21,967 nt of DNA, from positions 1-21,967 of the forward strand of contig CAZFWG010000071.1 of NCBI GenBank assembly GCA_964522525.1, in the 5' to 3' direction. Below, piece by piece: positions 7,272 to 15,089 of this stretch (position 1 is its first letter; each line of letters starts with the position of its first letter). The notes under the pieces were generated by a model, which worked only from the letters and a program-made list of their open reading frames with translations, was not told where the DNA came from and searched no databases. This stretch comes from CAYUYV01 sp964522525. Its GTDB lineage: Bacteria; Pseudomonadota; Alphaproteobacteria; JAJFIK01. The position numbers and the translations under genes were made by a program.

Positions 7272-7472
7272 GGCCTCGCTCCATCGGTCCGGGAAATGCA
7301 TCTTCAGATTAGAACAGGAACAGTATGGCTGCCCTTTGACCGTTTTGGCGCGGGGATTTCCGTCCTGGTCCGGGGGACTTGCGTCCCGCAGCCGCTTGGC
7401 CCAGGTTTCGGGGCCATGAAGGGGCGTTCTCCGTGAGAGCCCGCCCCACCGATCTGACCTTGTGGATTGCCG

Positions 7473-8681
7473 ATGAACCAGACGATTGCCCTGATCGTGG
7501 CTGCCGGACGGGGCCTTCGCGCCGGTGGCGGCATGCCGAAGCAATATCGCGACGTGGCCGGCGCGCCCGTGCTGCGACATACCGTGCGGGCCTTTCTCGA
7601 TCATCCCGCGATCGATGGGGTGTGTGTGGTGATTCACGAGGATGACCGCGCCCTCTATGACGCGGCCGTGGCCGGGCTCGACATCCTCCCGCCGGCCCAT
7701 GGCGGTGCGACACGCCAGCAATCGGTGGCGCTCGGGCTTGAAAGCCTTGTGCCCCTGGCGCCGCGCGCCGTGTTGATCCAGGACGGCGCCCGCCCCCTCA
7801 CCGACGCGGACACGATCTCCCGGGTGCTTGAGACCCTGGGTCCCCATGCGGGCGCGATCGCCGCCCAGCCGGCATCCGACACGATCAAGCGGGCCGCTTC
7901 GGACACGGACGGTCCCCTGGCCCTGATCGCCGAGACAGTGCCGCGCGAAACCCTTTGGCGCGCTCAGACGCCCCAGGGGTTCCTCTTTGCCCCTATCCTT
8001 GAGGCCCATCGCCAGGCGGCCGGGCGGGAACTGACCGATGATGCGGCGGTCGGCGAAGCGGCAGGGCTCGACGTGGCCCTGGTTCAGGGCTCGGACCGGA
8101 ACATCAAGATCACGTCACCGGATGATTTTCAGCTTGCGGAGCGCCTGATGGCAGAGAACACTCAACCCCGTGGTGAAACCGTGCAAAGCTGGGAAACGCG
8201 CACCGGCCTCGGCTTCGACGTCCATGCCTTCGAACCCGGCAACGCGGTGATCCTCGGCGGCGTCGAGATCCCCCATGAAGCCAAGCTCAAGGGACATTCG
8301 GACGCGGATGTCGGCCTTCATGCCCTCACCGATGCCCTGTTCGGCGCCATGGTGGACGGGGATATCGGCCAGCATTTTCCGCCCTCGGATCCCCAATGGA
8401 AAGGGGCGGCATCGGACCAATTCCTGATCCATGCGGTGGAGCGCCTGCGCGCCCGGGGCGGCCGGCTCGTCCATCTTGACCTGACCTTGATCTGTGAGCG
8501 GCCCAAAATCGGCCCCCACCGGGAGGCGATCACGGGACGCATCGCTGAAATCGTCGGGGTCACGCCGGACCGGGTCAGCGTGAAGGCCACGACCACGGAA
8601 CAGTTGGGCTTCACCGGACGGCGCGAAGGCATCGCCGCCCAGGCGGCCGTGACGATCGAGCTGCCCCGCAGCTACGACTGA
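7473..8681 (+). CDS. ispDF: Bifunctional IspD/IspF enzyme of the MEP isoprenoid pathway
   Basis: The protein carries out two non-consecutive steps of the MEP pathway in the cytosol: transfer of CMP to MEP (IspD) and cyclisation of CDP-ME-2-phosphate to MEcPP (IspF). Residues 1-230 are IspD, with the nucleotide-binding AAGRGLRAGGGMPKQY at 10-25, QDGARPL and TPQGF. Residues 245-402 are IspF, with the metal ligands Asp251 and His253 (FDVH) and His285 (HALTDA), and a C-terminal ATTTEQLGFTGRREGIAAQA. The fused form is common in alphaproteobacteria. I chose the ATG at 7473; a TTG two codons upstream is possible, and no strong ribosome binding site favours either. The gene is divergent from the beta-lactamase gene, and 26 bp separate it from a convergent TonB-like gene. 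Confidence 0.97.
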   Translation: MNQTIALIVAAGRGLRAGGGMPKQYRDVAGAPVLRHTVRAFLDHPAIDGVCVVIHEDDRALYDAAVAGLDILPPAHGGATRQQSVALGLESLVPLAPRAVLIQDGARPLTDADTISRVLETLGPHAGAIAAQPASDTIKRAASDTDGPLALIAETVPRETLWRAQTPQGFLFAPILEAHRQAAGRELTDDAAVGEAAGLDVALVQGSDRNIKITSPDDFQLAERLMAENTQPRGETVQSWETRTGLGFDVHAFEPGNAVILGGVEIPHEAKLKGHSDADVGLHALTDALFGAMVDGDIGQHFPPSDPQWKGAASDQFLIHAVERLRARGGRLVHLDLTLICERPKIGPHREAITGRIAEIVGVTPDRVSVKATTTEQLGFTGRREGIAAQAAVTIELPRSYD

Positions 8682-8707
8682 GCCGGGGCTGCCTCGGGCC
8701 GCCATCC

Positions 8708-9487
8708 TCAATCCCCGAAATTCGGGTCCGGATGAACCGGGGGCAGCCGATCCCGCACGGAATCGGCGGCCGTGCCATGGCCGATCTCTGGCGCGCCGCC
8801 GGGCAGCGCGTCCAGGCTGGGGGCCAGAAAGAAGGGCACGCCTTCGAAGGCCCGATGGATCTCCTCGAGGCTCATGCCCCGGAAGGCCGGACCGAGCACC
8901 GCCCGCATCTCCGCCGCTGGATCGATCAGGCCCGCATTGGCCTGACGCGGCGCCCTGCCCGTCAACCAATCGCCGGGTTCGGGACAGGTGATCTCCCGGT
9001 CGAACAGATCCGCGTCCAGACCTTGACAGGACAGCGCCCACAACCCGTTCTCGTCCCCCAGTATCGAAAGCGCGGACGCAGGCGTCTGCGTCGATGGGGC
9101 TTTGACCACAGACGATGGTGAAGGCGCCGGTCCCTGGAGCGGTGCTCCTGCATTGGGGACCTCGCGGCTGACGGTGTCCGAAGGGGCAGGAGCCGATTCC
9201 GGCGCGGCAGGCCGCGCCGGCTCTTGCACCGCCTCTGTCGCAGGCGACTGAAAAAGAAACTCAATATCGATGGGTTGGATGGGCGCCGGCAGGGGGAGCG
9301 CCGAGGGGTGCCAGACAAGAGCGGCCGCCACGATGAGGGCGTGAAGCCCCAAGGCGAACGAGAAGGCATAGGGGCGTTGCTCGGCGCGGGCCTGGTCCGC
9401 GGCCCACGGCATAGGGCGCTCCCGTGGCCCCGCACTTCCGAGCGCCCACGCCGCTGTCACCCTATCCCCTTGGTCTGCCTGCCTCAT
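8708..9487 (-). CDS. TonB-like membrane-anchored proline-rich protein, function unknown
   Basis: The 259-residue protein has a short cytoplasmic N-terminus, one membrane segment (about 41-59, AFSFALGLHALIVAAALVW), then IQPIDIEFLF and a Pro/Ala/Ser-rich stretch (about 81-138). This N-terminal half looks like that of TonB or TolA-type energy transducers. The C-terminal half (about 139-259) is not a recognisable TonB domain; it has two cysteines (Cys154, Cys168), which could form a periplasmic disulfide, and an acidic/proline-rich end. A later Met at 26 is an alternative start. Two tandem 12-bp repeats lie directly before the ATG. I recall pgpA between ispDF and cinA in some relatives; it is not here. 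It is probably a periplasmic protein of unknown role rather than a working TonB. Confidence 0.6.
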   Translation of the reverse strand: MRQADQGDRVTAAWALGSAGPRERPMPWAADQARAEQRPYAFSFALGLHALIVAAALVWHPSALPLPAPIQPIDIEFLFQSPATEAVQEPARPAAPESAPAPSDTVSREVPNAGAPLQGPAPSPSSVVKAPSTQTPASALSILGDENGLWALSCQGLDADLFDREITCPEPGDWLTGRAPRQANAGLIDPAAEMRAVLGPAFRGMSLEEIHRAFEGVPFFLAPSLDALPGGAPEIGHGTAADSVRDRLPPVHPDPNFGD

Positions 9488-9511
9488 CGGATCAGCCCTC
9501 GGATCAGCCCA
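9488..9511. repeat. Two tandem 12-bp repeats before the TonB-like gene
   Basis: The units CGGATCAGCCCT (9488-9499) and CGGATCAGCCCA (9500-9511) differ at one base and abut the start codon of the minus-strand gene at 9487. On that strand they place GAGGG eight nt before the ATG, so they may simply form its ribosome binding site. The remaining gap to the cinA start at 9741 shows nothing else I can support. Confidence 0.6.
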
Positions 9512-9740
9512 TTGCCGCGTTGCGGTCGCATCTTTTCTACCATGGCCAAGATGAGGGGCGAGGACATGGCCGAATTGTCATGTTGCAATGCGCCATCACC
9601 CCATTTGGGCATAGACGGACCCGGAGACTGCCTCTAACGTGGTCGGTCCGATAGGAACGTTTGTGCCGATGGGAGAGCTGGCCGGATCGCCCCATCTCTT
9701 CCCACTGACCCGCTCGGTGATCATGGTCCATGGGTGCCCC

Positions 9741-10259
9741 ATGTATCCACCATCTCTTGCCAGCGCCGCGAGCCACCTCCTGGAAGAAGCCGCCATTCGC
9801 GGCTTGATGATCAGTACCGCCGAATCCTGCACCGGCGGGTTGATTGGAGGTCTGCTGACGGATGTTCCCGGTTCATCCATCGTGGTGGAGCGGGGCTTCA
9901 TCGTCTATTCCAACGCCTCCAAAAACGAGCTGTTGGGCGTTCCCATACCAACCATCACCCAATTCGGTGCGGTGAGCCGGGAAGTCTGCATCGCCATGGC
10001 CCAGGGTGCGATTGAACGATCGCAGGCGGACATTTCCGTGGCCGTGACCGGCATCGCCGGCCCGACAGGCGGCACGGCGGAAAAGCCTGTCGGTCTTGTT
10101 CATATTGCGGTGGCGGGACCGGGCGGGCGCATACTCCACAAGGAACGCCGGTACGGCGAGATCGGCCGCCAGGCCGTCCGGATGCGGACGGTGGAGGACG
10201 GCATCGAGCTCCTGCGCACCATGGTGCGGGGCCAACCGGCCCAGGACATGGCGAGTTGA
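9741..10259 (+). CDS. pncC: Nicotinamide-nucleotide amidohydrolase PncC (CinA C-terminal domain)
   Basis: This enzyme deamidates nicotinamide mononucleotide to nicotinate mononucleotide, recycling the NMN released for example by NAD-dependent DNA ligase. The 172-residue product is a stand-alone CinA C-terminal domain: STAESCTGGLIGGLLTDVPGSS with the active Ser29, VYSNASKNELLGV with Tyr56 and Lys61, and VTGIAGPTGGTAEKPVGLV. The N-terminal CinA domain is absent, as is usual in alphaproteobacteria. I chose the ATG at 9741 because MYPPSLASAA matches the family's usual beginning; ATGs at 9723 and 9639 are in frame but would add an unlikely extension. No good ribosome binding site distinguishes 9723 from 9741. 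It is convergent with the dioxygenase gene, with a 66-bp gap holding no evident terminator. Confidence 0.93.
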   Translation: MYPPSLASAASHLLEEAAIRGLMISTAESCTGGLIGGLLTDVPGSSIVVERGFIVYSNASKNELLGVPIPTITQFGAVSREVCIAMAQGAIERSQADISVAVTGIAGPTGGTAEKPVGLVHIAVAGPGGRILHKERRYGEIGRQAVRMRTVEDGIELLRTMVRGQPAQDMAS

Positions 10260-10325
10260 GATTACGCCGGCTCTTGTCGAGGCGCCGGTCAGGCCTCCTG
10301 TCGGTGATGCGCGTGTCCTCACGTC

Positions 10326-10976
10326 CTAGACCTTTTTCAAGACCACATCGAAGCGGAAGGGCGACGTCTCCCCTTTCCGTGTCGCGATCAATGCCGGACG
10401 CCGCGCCTCCTCCAGTTGGTTGAGAAGCCGGTCTCCATCGTTCAAGGGCTCCCCTTCAAAATACATCTGTGTCGTGATTTCATGAAAACCGCGCCGCGAC
10501 ACCTTGAAATGGATGTGGGGCGGACGGGTCCAACGGGCTGAGATGGGATAGGCGCCGGGCTTCACCGTCTTGAAGCGGTAGCGCCCCTCCCCGTCCGTCT
10601 TGAGGATCGCCCAGCCCTGGAAATGGGGATCGAGGGGCGCTGGATTGGGATCGCGCTCATGGGCATAGCGGCCCGCCGCATTGGCCTGCCAGATATCGAC
10701 CACCGCCTCTGGGATGGGCGCGCCGTCATCGCTCAACACCTGGCCCTCAACAATGATGATCTCGCCCTTGGCGATTTCCGCACTGTCCCCGAGGCGGGTG
10801 AGATCGGCGTCCTTGTCGGTTTGCGGGGTGATTGGATAAAAGGGCCCTTCGATATGGGGCGGTGTCGGCATCCGGGCGGGAACCCGGTCCTCCGCCTTCG
10901 CCAGGGTGGTTCCCAATCCGGTCATCACACCGGCGCCGATCAGGCAGCGGCGGGAGATCTTGTCCGTCTTTTTCAT
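10326..10976 (-). CDS. Tat-exported intradiol ring-cleavage dioxygenase
   Basis: This non-haem Fe(III) enzyme is related to the protocatechuate/catechol dioxygenases, which open aromatic diols between the two hydroxyl groups. In the 216-residue protein the iron ligands are recognisable by comparison with PcaH: Tyr104 (QANAAGRYAHERD), Tyr143 (KPGAYPI), His154 and His156 (RPPHIHFKV), with the conserved Arg151. The N-terminus SRRCLIGAGVMTGLG is a twin-arginine signal with a likely cut after AKA (about 26-28), so the enzyme should act in the periplasm. It is a single-subunit member with no partner beta subunit nearby and no other aromatic-degradation gene in the window, so its substrate is open. 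The ATG at 10976 has GGGGAG six nt upstream. A TTGACA-like -35 lies on this strand at 11021-11026 but lacks a convincing -10. Confidence 0.92.
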   Translation of the reverse strand: MKKTDKISRRCLIGAGVMTGLGTTLAKAEDRVPARMPTPPHIEGPFYPITPQTDKDADLTRLGDSAEIAKGEIIIVEGQVLSDDGAPIPEAVVDIWQANAAGRYAHERDPNPAPLDPHFQGWAILKTDGEGRYRFKTVKPGAYPISARWTRPPHIHFKVSRRGFHEITTQMYFEGEPLNDGDRLLNQLEEARRPALIATRKGETSPFRFDVVLKKV

Positions 10977-11145
10977 CCGACACTCCCCGACATACCGTGC
11001 AATTGGTCAGTGTACCGTCATGTCAAACCGATGCAGTCTCGATCAAGAGGCGCCGTCCCGCCCCTCGCGCTCCAATACTTGCGCGGAAGATACAACTTAA
11101 AGCTTTATTGTGGACACCTAATTTCCCATAGGTTATTGTCTCATC

Positions 11146-11166
11146 CGGATTGTCCGGCACAATCCG
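11146..11166. promoter_or_regulatory. 8-bp inverted repeat (hairpin or operator)
   Basis: CGGATTGT and ACAATCCG flank the 5-nt spacer CCGGC. It is followed directly by a smaller CGCA-AAAA-TGCG hairpin. There is no T-run, so a regulator site or a structured leader of the S9-type gene is more likely than a terminator. Confidence 0.4.
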
Positions 11167-11234
11167 CGCAAAAATGCGACGTCAGGGTTGGCTTTTTGGA
11201 AGGAGTCGATATCCAGACACCCATGCTTTGCCAC

Positions 11235-11268
11235 TGATGGTCTTCCCATTGTGATGGTTTTCCCATTG
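11235..11268. repeat. Two tandem 17-bp repeats upstream of the S9-type gene
   Basis: TGATGGTCTTCCCATTG (11235-11251) and TGATGGTTTTCCCATTG (11252-11268) differ at one base and are directly joined. A further TTTCCCAT occurs at about 11122. They lie about 80 bp before the start codon at 11349 and could be a tandem binding site. Confidence 0.7.
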
Positions 11269-11348
11269 GTGGCCTTTACATCACTGATCGTCTGATCGAC
11301 AGACCGCCGCGCCATCCCCAATAAACCAGGTGACTTAAGGGGAGTGCA

Positions 11349-13379
11349 ATGAGATCAAGAATGTCCGTGTGCGCTGTACTGGTTTTGGGCTTGTCTGTTG
11401 GATTGGACGGTGGCGCTCTCGCCGAACCGACCATCCCCATTGAGACTTACGCTCAGCTTACAAGAATCGTTGATGCCAAGATCTCACCGGACGGCGAGAC
11501 CATCGCCGTGGTGCGGCGGGGCCCGGAGCGTGATGTCATCGACATGGTCGATCGCGACACCAAGGCCTCTCAAGGATACACCATTTCGCCGGAATGGCGC
11601 CTCGACGCCGTGACCTGGGTGGGCCCGGACCAGGCGTTCGTGGAGGCCCATCGCGTTGTTGAGAGAGGCATGCTGTCCGACGGCATCCTCTTCATCGCCT
11701 ATGTCTCCGTTGCCGCCGACGGTTCCGAATCCCGAATGATGATGCATGAATTCACGGGCGGCAGCCGGCCACTTCCCGGGGGCATTCAACGCCAACACAT
11801 CGCCTCGCCCCTGCCCCATCGCGAGGGCAAGGTACTTGTTTCGGCCTGGGCCGTTGGCAACAGGAGTAATCGAGGCAGTCCCAGCTATCAGGGCAGTACG
11901 GATCTGTTTTCGGTGAATCTGAGCAATGGTGTCGCCCGGATCATCCGGAATGGGGTGCGCCACAGGGATATCTCGCCCTTCAATCCCCGCTTTGCGATTG
12001 TCCGTCAGACCTTGAAATGGGTCGTCAGCGCCGACCATGAAGTCTACGCCAGCTATGATCGGCACCAGGAGCGTGGCGAGCACTGGTATGCCCTGCGCAT
12101 TACCGGCGATGATATCGACGACAGGGAATTCGACTCCAGGAATGTGCCCTTCATCGAGGATCTGGAGATCCTGGCCTTCGCCCCCGGCCGCGAGGCCCTT
12201 TATGGGATCGCGCCCACACCGAATGGAACGAGAGGCCTCTATACGGTCGATATTGAGACCGGCCAGCCGATCGATCTCGTCTATGCCCATCCAGACGTCG
12301 ATGTCTCGGGCGCCCGCTTTGATTATCGGACAGACGACCTTCTGGCCGTGAACTACATTGCCGATCTGCCCGAGCAGCATGTGGTTTCGTCGCGCTATGG
12401 AACCCTTCAACGCAGGATGGACGAGACCTTCCCCAAGTCGCCGGTCCGCCGTGTCCTTTCTTCCTCCGAGGACGAGCGGTTCCACACCGTGCGCACCCGC
12501 AGTCCTCAGCACCCCGATCGGTTCTATCTGGTGGATATGAATTCCCAGGAGGCCTATCTGGTCGGCGACAGCTATCCGGACCTGGATGGTGTCGCGGCCG
12601 CCACGGTCGCGCCGGTGCAGTATGAAGCGCGGGACGGTCAGACCCTCCGGGGCTATCTGACAACGCCGCCGGACCGCCAATCCGCAGACGGATTGCCCTT
12701 GGTGGTCATGCCCCATGACGGCCCCAATGATCGGGACTACATGAAGTTCGATCCGTTAATTCAGCTTCTCGCCCAACGGGGCTATGCGGTCTTTCAACCG
12801 AACTATCGCGGCTCGACCGGATATGGCCCCGCCTTCGAGAAAGCCGGGTTCAAGGAGTGGGGCGGCAAGATGCAGCATGACGTTGCCGACGGGACGAAAC
12901 ACCTGATCGATCAGGGCGTCGCCGATCCCAACCGGATCTGCATCATGGGCCAGGGCTATGGCGGCTATGCGGCCTTGATGGGCGAAGTGCTGGAGTCGGA
13001 CCTTTATGCCTGTGTGATCGCCGTCAATGCGATCACCGATCTGCCCCGCTTCGTGCGGGATGCCCGGAATACGGCCGAGGCCTGGTATTGGGAGCAGAGC
13101 GCAGGCAGCCTTGACACAAGGATGGACCAGCTCCGGGAGGCCTCCCCCATCCACCGTGGCGCGTCCTTCAACAGTCCCGTTCTGCTTCTGCAGGACAAGG
13201 ATGAACCCGACGGCCCCATGGAAGATGCCCAGGCGATGCGCAAGGCGTTGGAGAAAGCCGGTAAGGATGTCGAGTTCATCGAACTGGACGGCGATGGCCA
13301 CGGCATGGAGCACCGGGCGAGCCGCTTGACCATCATGCAGGCCATGGAGCGGTTCCTCGCCCGGCATATCGGTGGCTGA
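11349..13379 (+). CDS. Secreted S9 (prolyl oligopeptidase-like) protein lacking the catalytic serine
   Basis: The 676-residue protein has a signal peptide (likely cut after ALA, 23-25), a beta-propeller-like region (about 35-410) and a C-terminal alpha/beta-hydrolase domain (about 425-676) aligning with S9 peptidases through RGYAVFQPNYRGSTGYG, EWGGKMQHDVADG and YGGYAALMG. The catalytic residues are altered. The nucleophile motif GxSYGGY reads GQGYGGY, so the serine is Gly536. The oxyanion motif HGGP reads HDGP (456-459). The HGxxD segment reads QDKDE, which puts Glu619 at the aspartate position. His651 is kept (GDGHG). Such a protein should not cleave peptides by the usual mechanism, but the fold appears intact and the frame is open, so it may be a pseudoenzyme that binds peptides. 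A strong AAGGGGAG sits just before the ATG. It is divergent from the dioxygenase gene. Confidence 0.9.
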   Translation: MRSRMSVCAVLVLGLSVGLDGGALAEPTIPIETYAQLTRIVDAKISPDGETIAVVRRGPERDVIDMVDRDTKASQGYTISPEWRLDAVTWVGPDQAFVEAHRVVERGMLSDGILFIAYVSVAADGSESRMMMHEFTGGSRPLPGGIQRQHIASPLPHREGKVLVSAWAVGNRSNRGSPSYQGSTDLFSVNLSNGVARIIRNGVRHRDISPFNPRFAIVRQTLKWVVSADHEVYASYDRHQERGEHWYALRITGDDIDDREFDSRNVPFIEDLEILAFAPGREALYGIAPTPNGTRGLYTVDIETGQPIDLVYAHPDVDVSGARFDYRTDDLLAVNYIADLPEQHVVSSRYGTLQRRMDETFPKSPVRRVLSSSEDERFHTVRTRSPQHPDRFYLVDMNSQEAYLVGDSYPDLDGVAAATVAPVQYEARDGQTLRGYLTTPPDRQSADGLPLVVMPHDGPNDRDYMKFDPLIQLLAQRGYAVFQPNYRGSTGYGPAFEKAGFKEWGGKMQHDVADGTKHLIDQGVADPNRICIMGQGYGGYAALMGEVLESDLYACVIAVNAITDLPRFVRDARNTAEAWYWEQSAGSLDTRMDQLREASPIHRGASFNSPVLLLQDKDEPDGPMEDAQAMRKALEKAGKDVEFIELDGDGHGMEHRASRLTIMQAMERFLARHIGG

Positions 13380-13383
13380 AGAC

Positions 13384-13450
13384 CGGCTTCAGCCCCGTTC
13401 AAACCATCTCTGTTGTCTGAACGTCCAGTCGGGGTGAAAACCCCGGCTGG
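13384..13450. terminator. Hairpin cluster between convergent genes, likely bidirectional terminator
   Basis: Downstream of the S9-type gene and facing ratA there are two clear inverted repeats. CGTTCA (13396-13401) pairs with TGAACG (13418-13423). A strong 11-bp stem at 13425-13450 (CCAGTCGGGGT / ACCCCGGCTGG, with one G-T wobble) closes a GAAA tetraloop. A small GGCT-TC-AGCC repeat precedes them. Neither strand has a T-run, so Rho-independent termination would be imperfect. Confidence 0.5.
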
Positions 13451-13540
13451 TCCCGCGAAATTCTCTGTCGAAATGACTGAAGGTGCATTGCGCTGCGCCT
13501 CCTGCACCATAATTGCCGCATCTACAATCTCGATACCGCG

Positions 13541-14005
13541 CTACACCAGCAGCCCCCGCTTATGCAGCGCCTTGGCGCGGGCATCAAAGGCGCCGACCAT
13601 GCGGCGCACCGCTTCTCCGAACACGGCACTGATCAGCATCTGGAGTGCCCGGGAGCGGAATTCGAAATCGATGTGGAAATCCACCGTACAGGAACCGTCC
13701 GCGTTGGGCTCGAACAGCCAGCGGTTCTCCAGATGTTTGAACGGGCCGTCGAGATAGTCGATATCGATGCGCCGGCGCGCCCGGTCGACAATGACCCGGC
13801 TCTGGAACGTCTCCTGGAACATTTTGAAATTGGCCGACAGGTTGGCGATGATGACTTCCCGCCCCGCCTCGTCCTTCTTACGCCCGCGCACAACGACCTC
13901 AGAACACCAGGGCAGGAATTCCGGATATTTCTCCACATCGGCCACGAGTTCGAGAATGGCGTCGGCGCTGTAGGGCAGCCGGCGGCGCTGATTATGGACC
14001 GTCAT
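13541..14005 (-). CDS. ratA: RatA/Coq10-like START-domain protein
   Basis: This small START/SRPBCC-fold protein belongs to the RatA/Coq10 family. Family members are described as ubiquinone-binding chaperones (Coq10) or as ribosome-associating factors (RatA in E. coli); which role applies here is not visible. The 154-residue protein has the family's beginning RRRLPYSADAILELVADVEKYPEFLPWC, a central NFKMFQETFQSRV and YLDGPFKHLENRWLF, and a C-terminal amphipathic helix ending FDARAKALHKR. Its start codon overlaps the stop of lipA by four bases (ATGA), so the two are probably co-translated. The lipA-ratA order is common in alphaproteobacteria. Confidence 0.93.
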   Translation of the reverse strand: MTVHNQRRRLPYSADAILELVADVEKYPEFLPWCSEVVVRGRKKDEAGREVIIANLSANFKMFQETFQSRVIVDRARRRIDIDYLDGPFKHLENRWLFEPNADGSCTVDFHIDFEFRSRALQMLISAVFGEAVRRMVGAFDARAKALHKRGLLV

Positions 14006-15042
14006 GCATCACCGTCCCGGCCCAGACGGGCGTTGCGCGCCGCGCGCAGGCGCTCGAAATCATCGCCCGCGTGATAGGAGGACCGGGTGAGCGGCGTCGC
14101 GGAAACGAGCAGGAAGCCCTTGGCATAGGCGATGGTCTCATAGGCCTTGAAGGCCTCCGGGGTGATGAAGTCCATCACCGGATGATGTTTCCGGGTGGGC
14201 TGGAGATATTGGCCGATGGTCAGGAAATCCACATCCGCGGAGCGCAGATCGTCCATGACCTGCATGACCTCCTCCCGGCTCTCGCCCAGACCCACCATCA
14301 GGCCTGATTTCGTGAACATCCCCGGATCGAGCCGCTTGACCTCATCAAGAAGCCGGATCGAGTGGTAGTAGCGGGCACCGGGTCGCACCGTGAGATAGAG
14401 CCGGGGCACAGTCTCCAGATTGTGGTTGAAGACATCCGGTCTGGCCTCGACCACGACCTCCAGGGCCCCGGGCTTGCGCAGGAAGTCGGGTGTCAACACC
14501 TCGATGGTGGTCTGGGGATTGGCGGCGCGAATGGCGCGAATCACGGCGGCGAAATGGGCCGCGCCCCCATCGGGCAGGTCGTCCCGGTCCACGCTGGTGA
14601 TCACCACATGCGCCAGCCCCAGCTTCTGCACGGCCTGGGCAACGTTTTCGGGCTCGGCCTGGTCCAGGGCCTCGGGCAGGCCCGTGCGGACATTACAGAA
14701 GGCGCAAGCACGGGTGCAGATCTCCCCCATGATCATCATGGTGGCGTGGCGCTTCTCCCAGCACTCCCCGATATTGGGGCAGCCCGCCTCCTCGCAGACC
14801 GTGACCAGGCCGTGATCCCGCACAATGCGGCGGGTCTCGTTGTATTCCCGGGAGACCGGCGCCTTGACCCGGATCCAGTCCGGCTTGCGTTGCACGGGGC
14901 TGTCGGGACGGTGCTGTTTTTCCGGGTGGCGCGGCGGGGCGGCGTCCTCCGTCGGCGCGGGCTCACCTTCCAGGGCGCTTGGACCCTGCCCTTTACCCGG
15001 CCGTTTCGGCGGATCGCTCACCGTGTCCAAGATGGTGACCAT
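14002..15042 (-). CDS. lipA: Lipoyl synthase LipA
   Basis: This radical SAM enzyme inserts two sulfurs into octanoyl groups to make lipoyl cofactors on E2-type proteins. The 346-residue protein has the auxiliary cluster cysteines Cys83, Cys88 and Cys94 (CEEAGCPNIGEC), the radical SAM cluster cysteines Cys109, Cys113 and Cys116 (CTRACAFC), and the C-terminal RSSYHAGD whose serine ligates the auxiliary cluster. Residues 1-50 are a charged proline-rich extension. I chose the ATG at 15042, which has GGAG six nt upstream; the frame is open to 15186, but that extension does not look like LipA. Its targets, the lipoyl domains of PdhC and PdhB, are encoded in the same cluster. It overlaps ratA by four bases. 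lpdA lies upstream, beyond an inserted plus-strand gene. Confidence 0.97.
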   Translation of the reverse strand: MVTILDTVSDPPKRPGKGQGPSALEGEPAPTEDAAPPRHPEKQHRPDSPVQRKPDWIRVKAPVSREYNETRRIVRDHGLVTVCEEAGCPNIGECWEKRHATMMIMGEICTRACAFCNVRTGLPEALDQAEPENVAQAVQKLGLAHVVITSVDRDDLPDGGAAHFAAVIRAIRAANPQTTIEVLTPDFLRKPGALEVVVEARPDVFNHNLETVPRLYLTVRPGARYYHSIRLLDEVKRLDPGMFTKSGLMVGLGESREEVMQVMDDLRSADVDFLTIGQYLQPTRKHHPVMDFITPEAFKAYETIAYAKGFLLVSATPLTRSSYHAGDDFERLRAARNARLGRDGDA

Positions 15043-15089
15043 GCGTGTCTCCGGGTCCTGTGTCTCCGAGTGCCGTCTCCCCAAGCGCC

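Larger units (their letters stand above)
10977..11348. other. 372-bp divergent intergenic region, AT-richer than its surroundings
   Basis: This region separates the dioxygenase gene from the S9-type gene and should hold both promoters. It contains a minus-strand TTGACA at 11021-11026, an 8-bp inverted repeat (11146-11166), two tandem 17-bp repeats (11235-11268) and an AAGGGGAG ribosome binding site just before 11349. A 62-codon minus-strand frame at 11133-11321 has no homology that I recognise. No RNA gene was seen. Confidence 0.5.

Noticed and set aside
7312..7323. Repeated GAAC (GAAC-AG-GAAC) resembling the alphaproteobacterial LexA box
   Set aside because: The LexA pattern needs GTTC-N7-GTTC; here the spacer is 2 nt.
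6360..8009. Long minus-strand frame extending the beta-lactamase upstream across ispDF
   Set aside because: The extension is antisense to ispDF and does not resemble protein. The signal peptide and a spaced GGAG favour the start at 7271.
8711..8726. Palindrome CCCGA-AAT-TCGGG at the end of the TonB-like gene
   Set aside because: It lies in the last codons of the gene, is short, and has no T-run, so it is not a supported terminator.
9542..9637. 31-codon ORF upstream of pncC
   Set aside because: No ribosome binding site and no overlap or coupling to the next gene; likely chance.
10260..10325. GC-rich repeats (GCCGG, GGCGCCGG) between convergent pncC and dioxygenase genes
   Set aside because: These are direct rather than inverted, so no terminator hairpin could be supported.
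11133..11321. 62-codon minus-strand ORF between the dioxygenase and S9-type genes
   Set aside because: It runs through the tandem and inverted repeats, has no recognisable family, and no ribosome binding site was seen.
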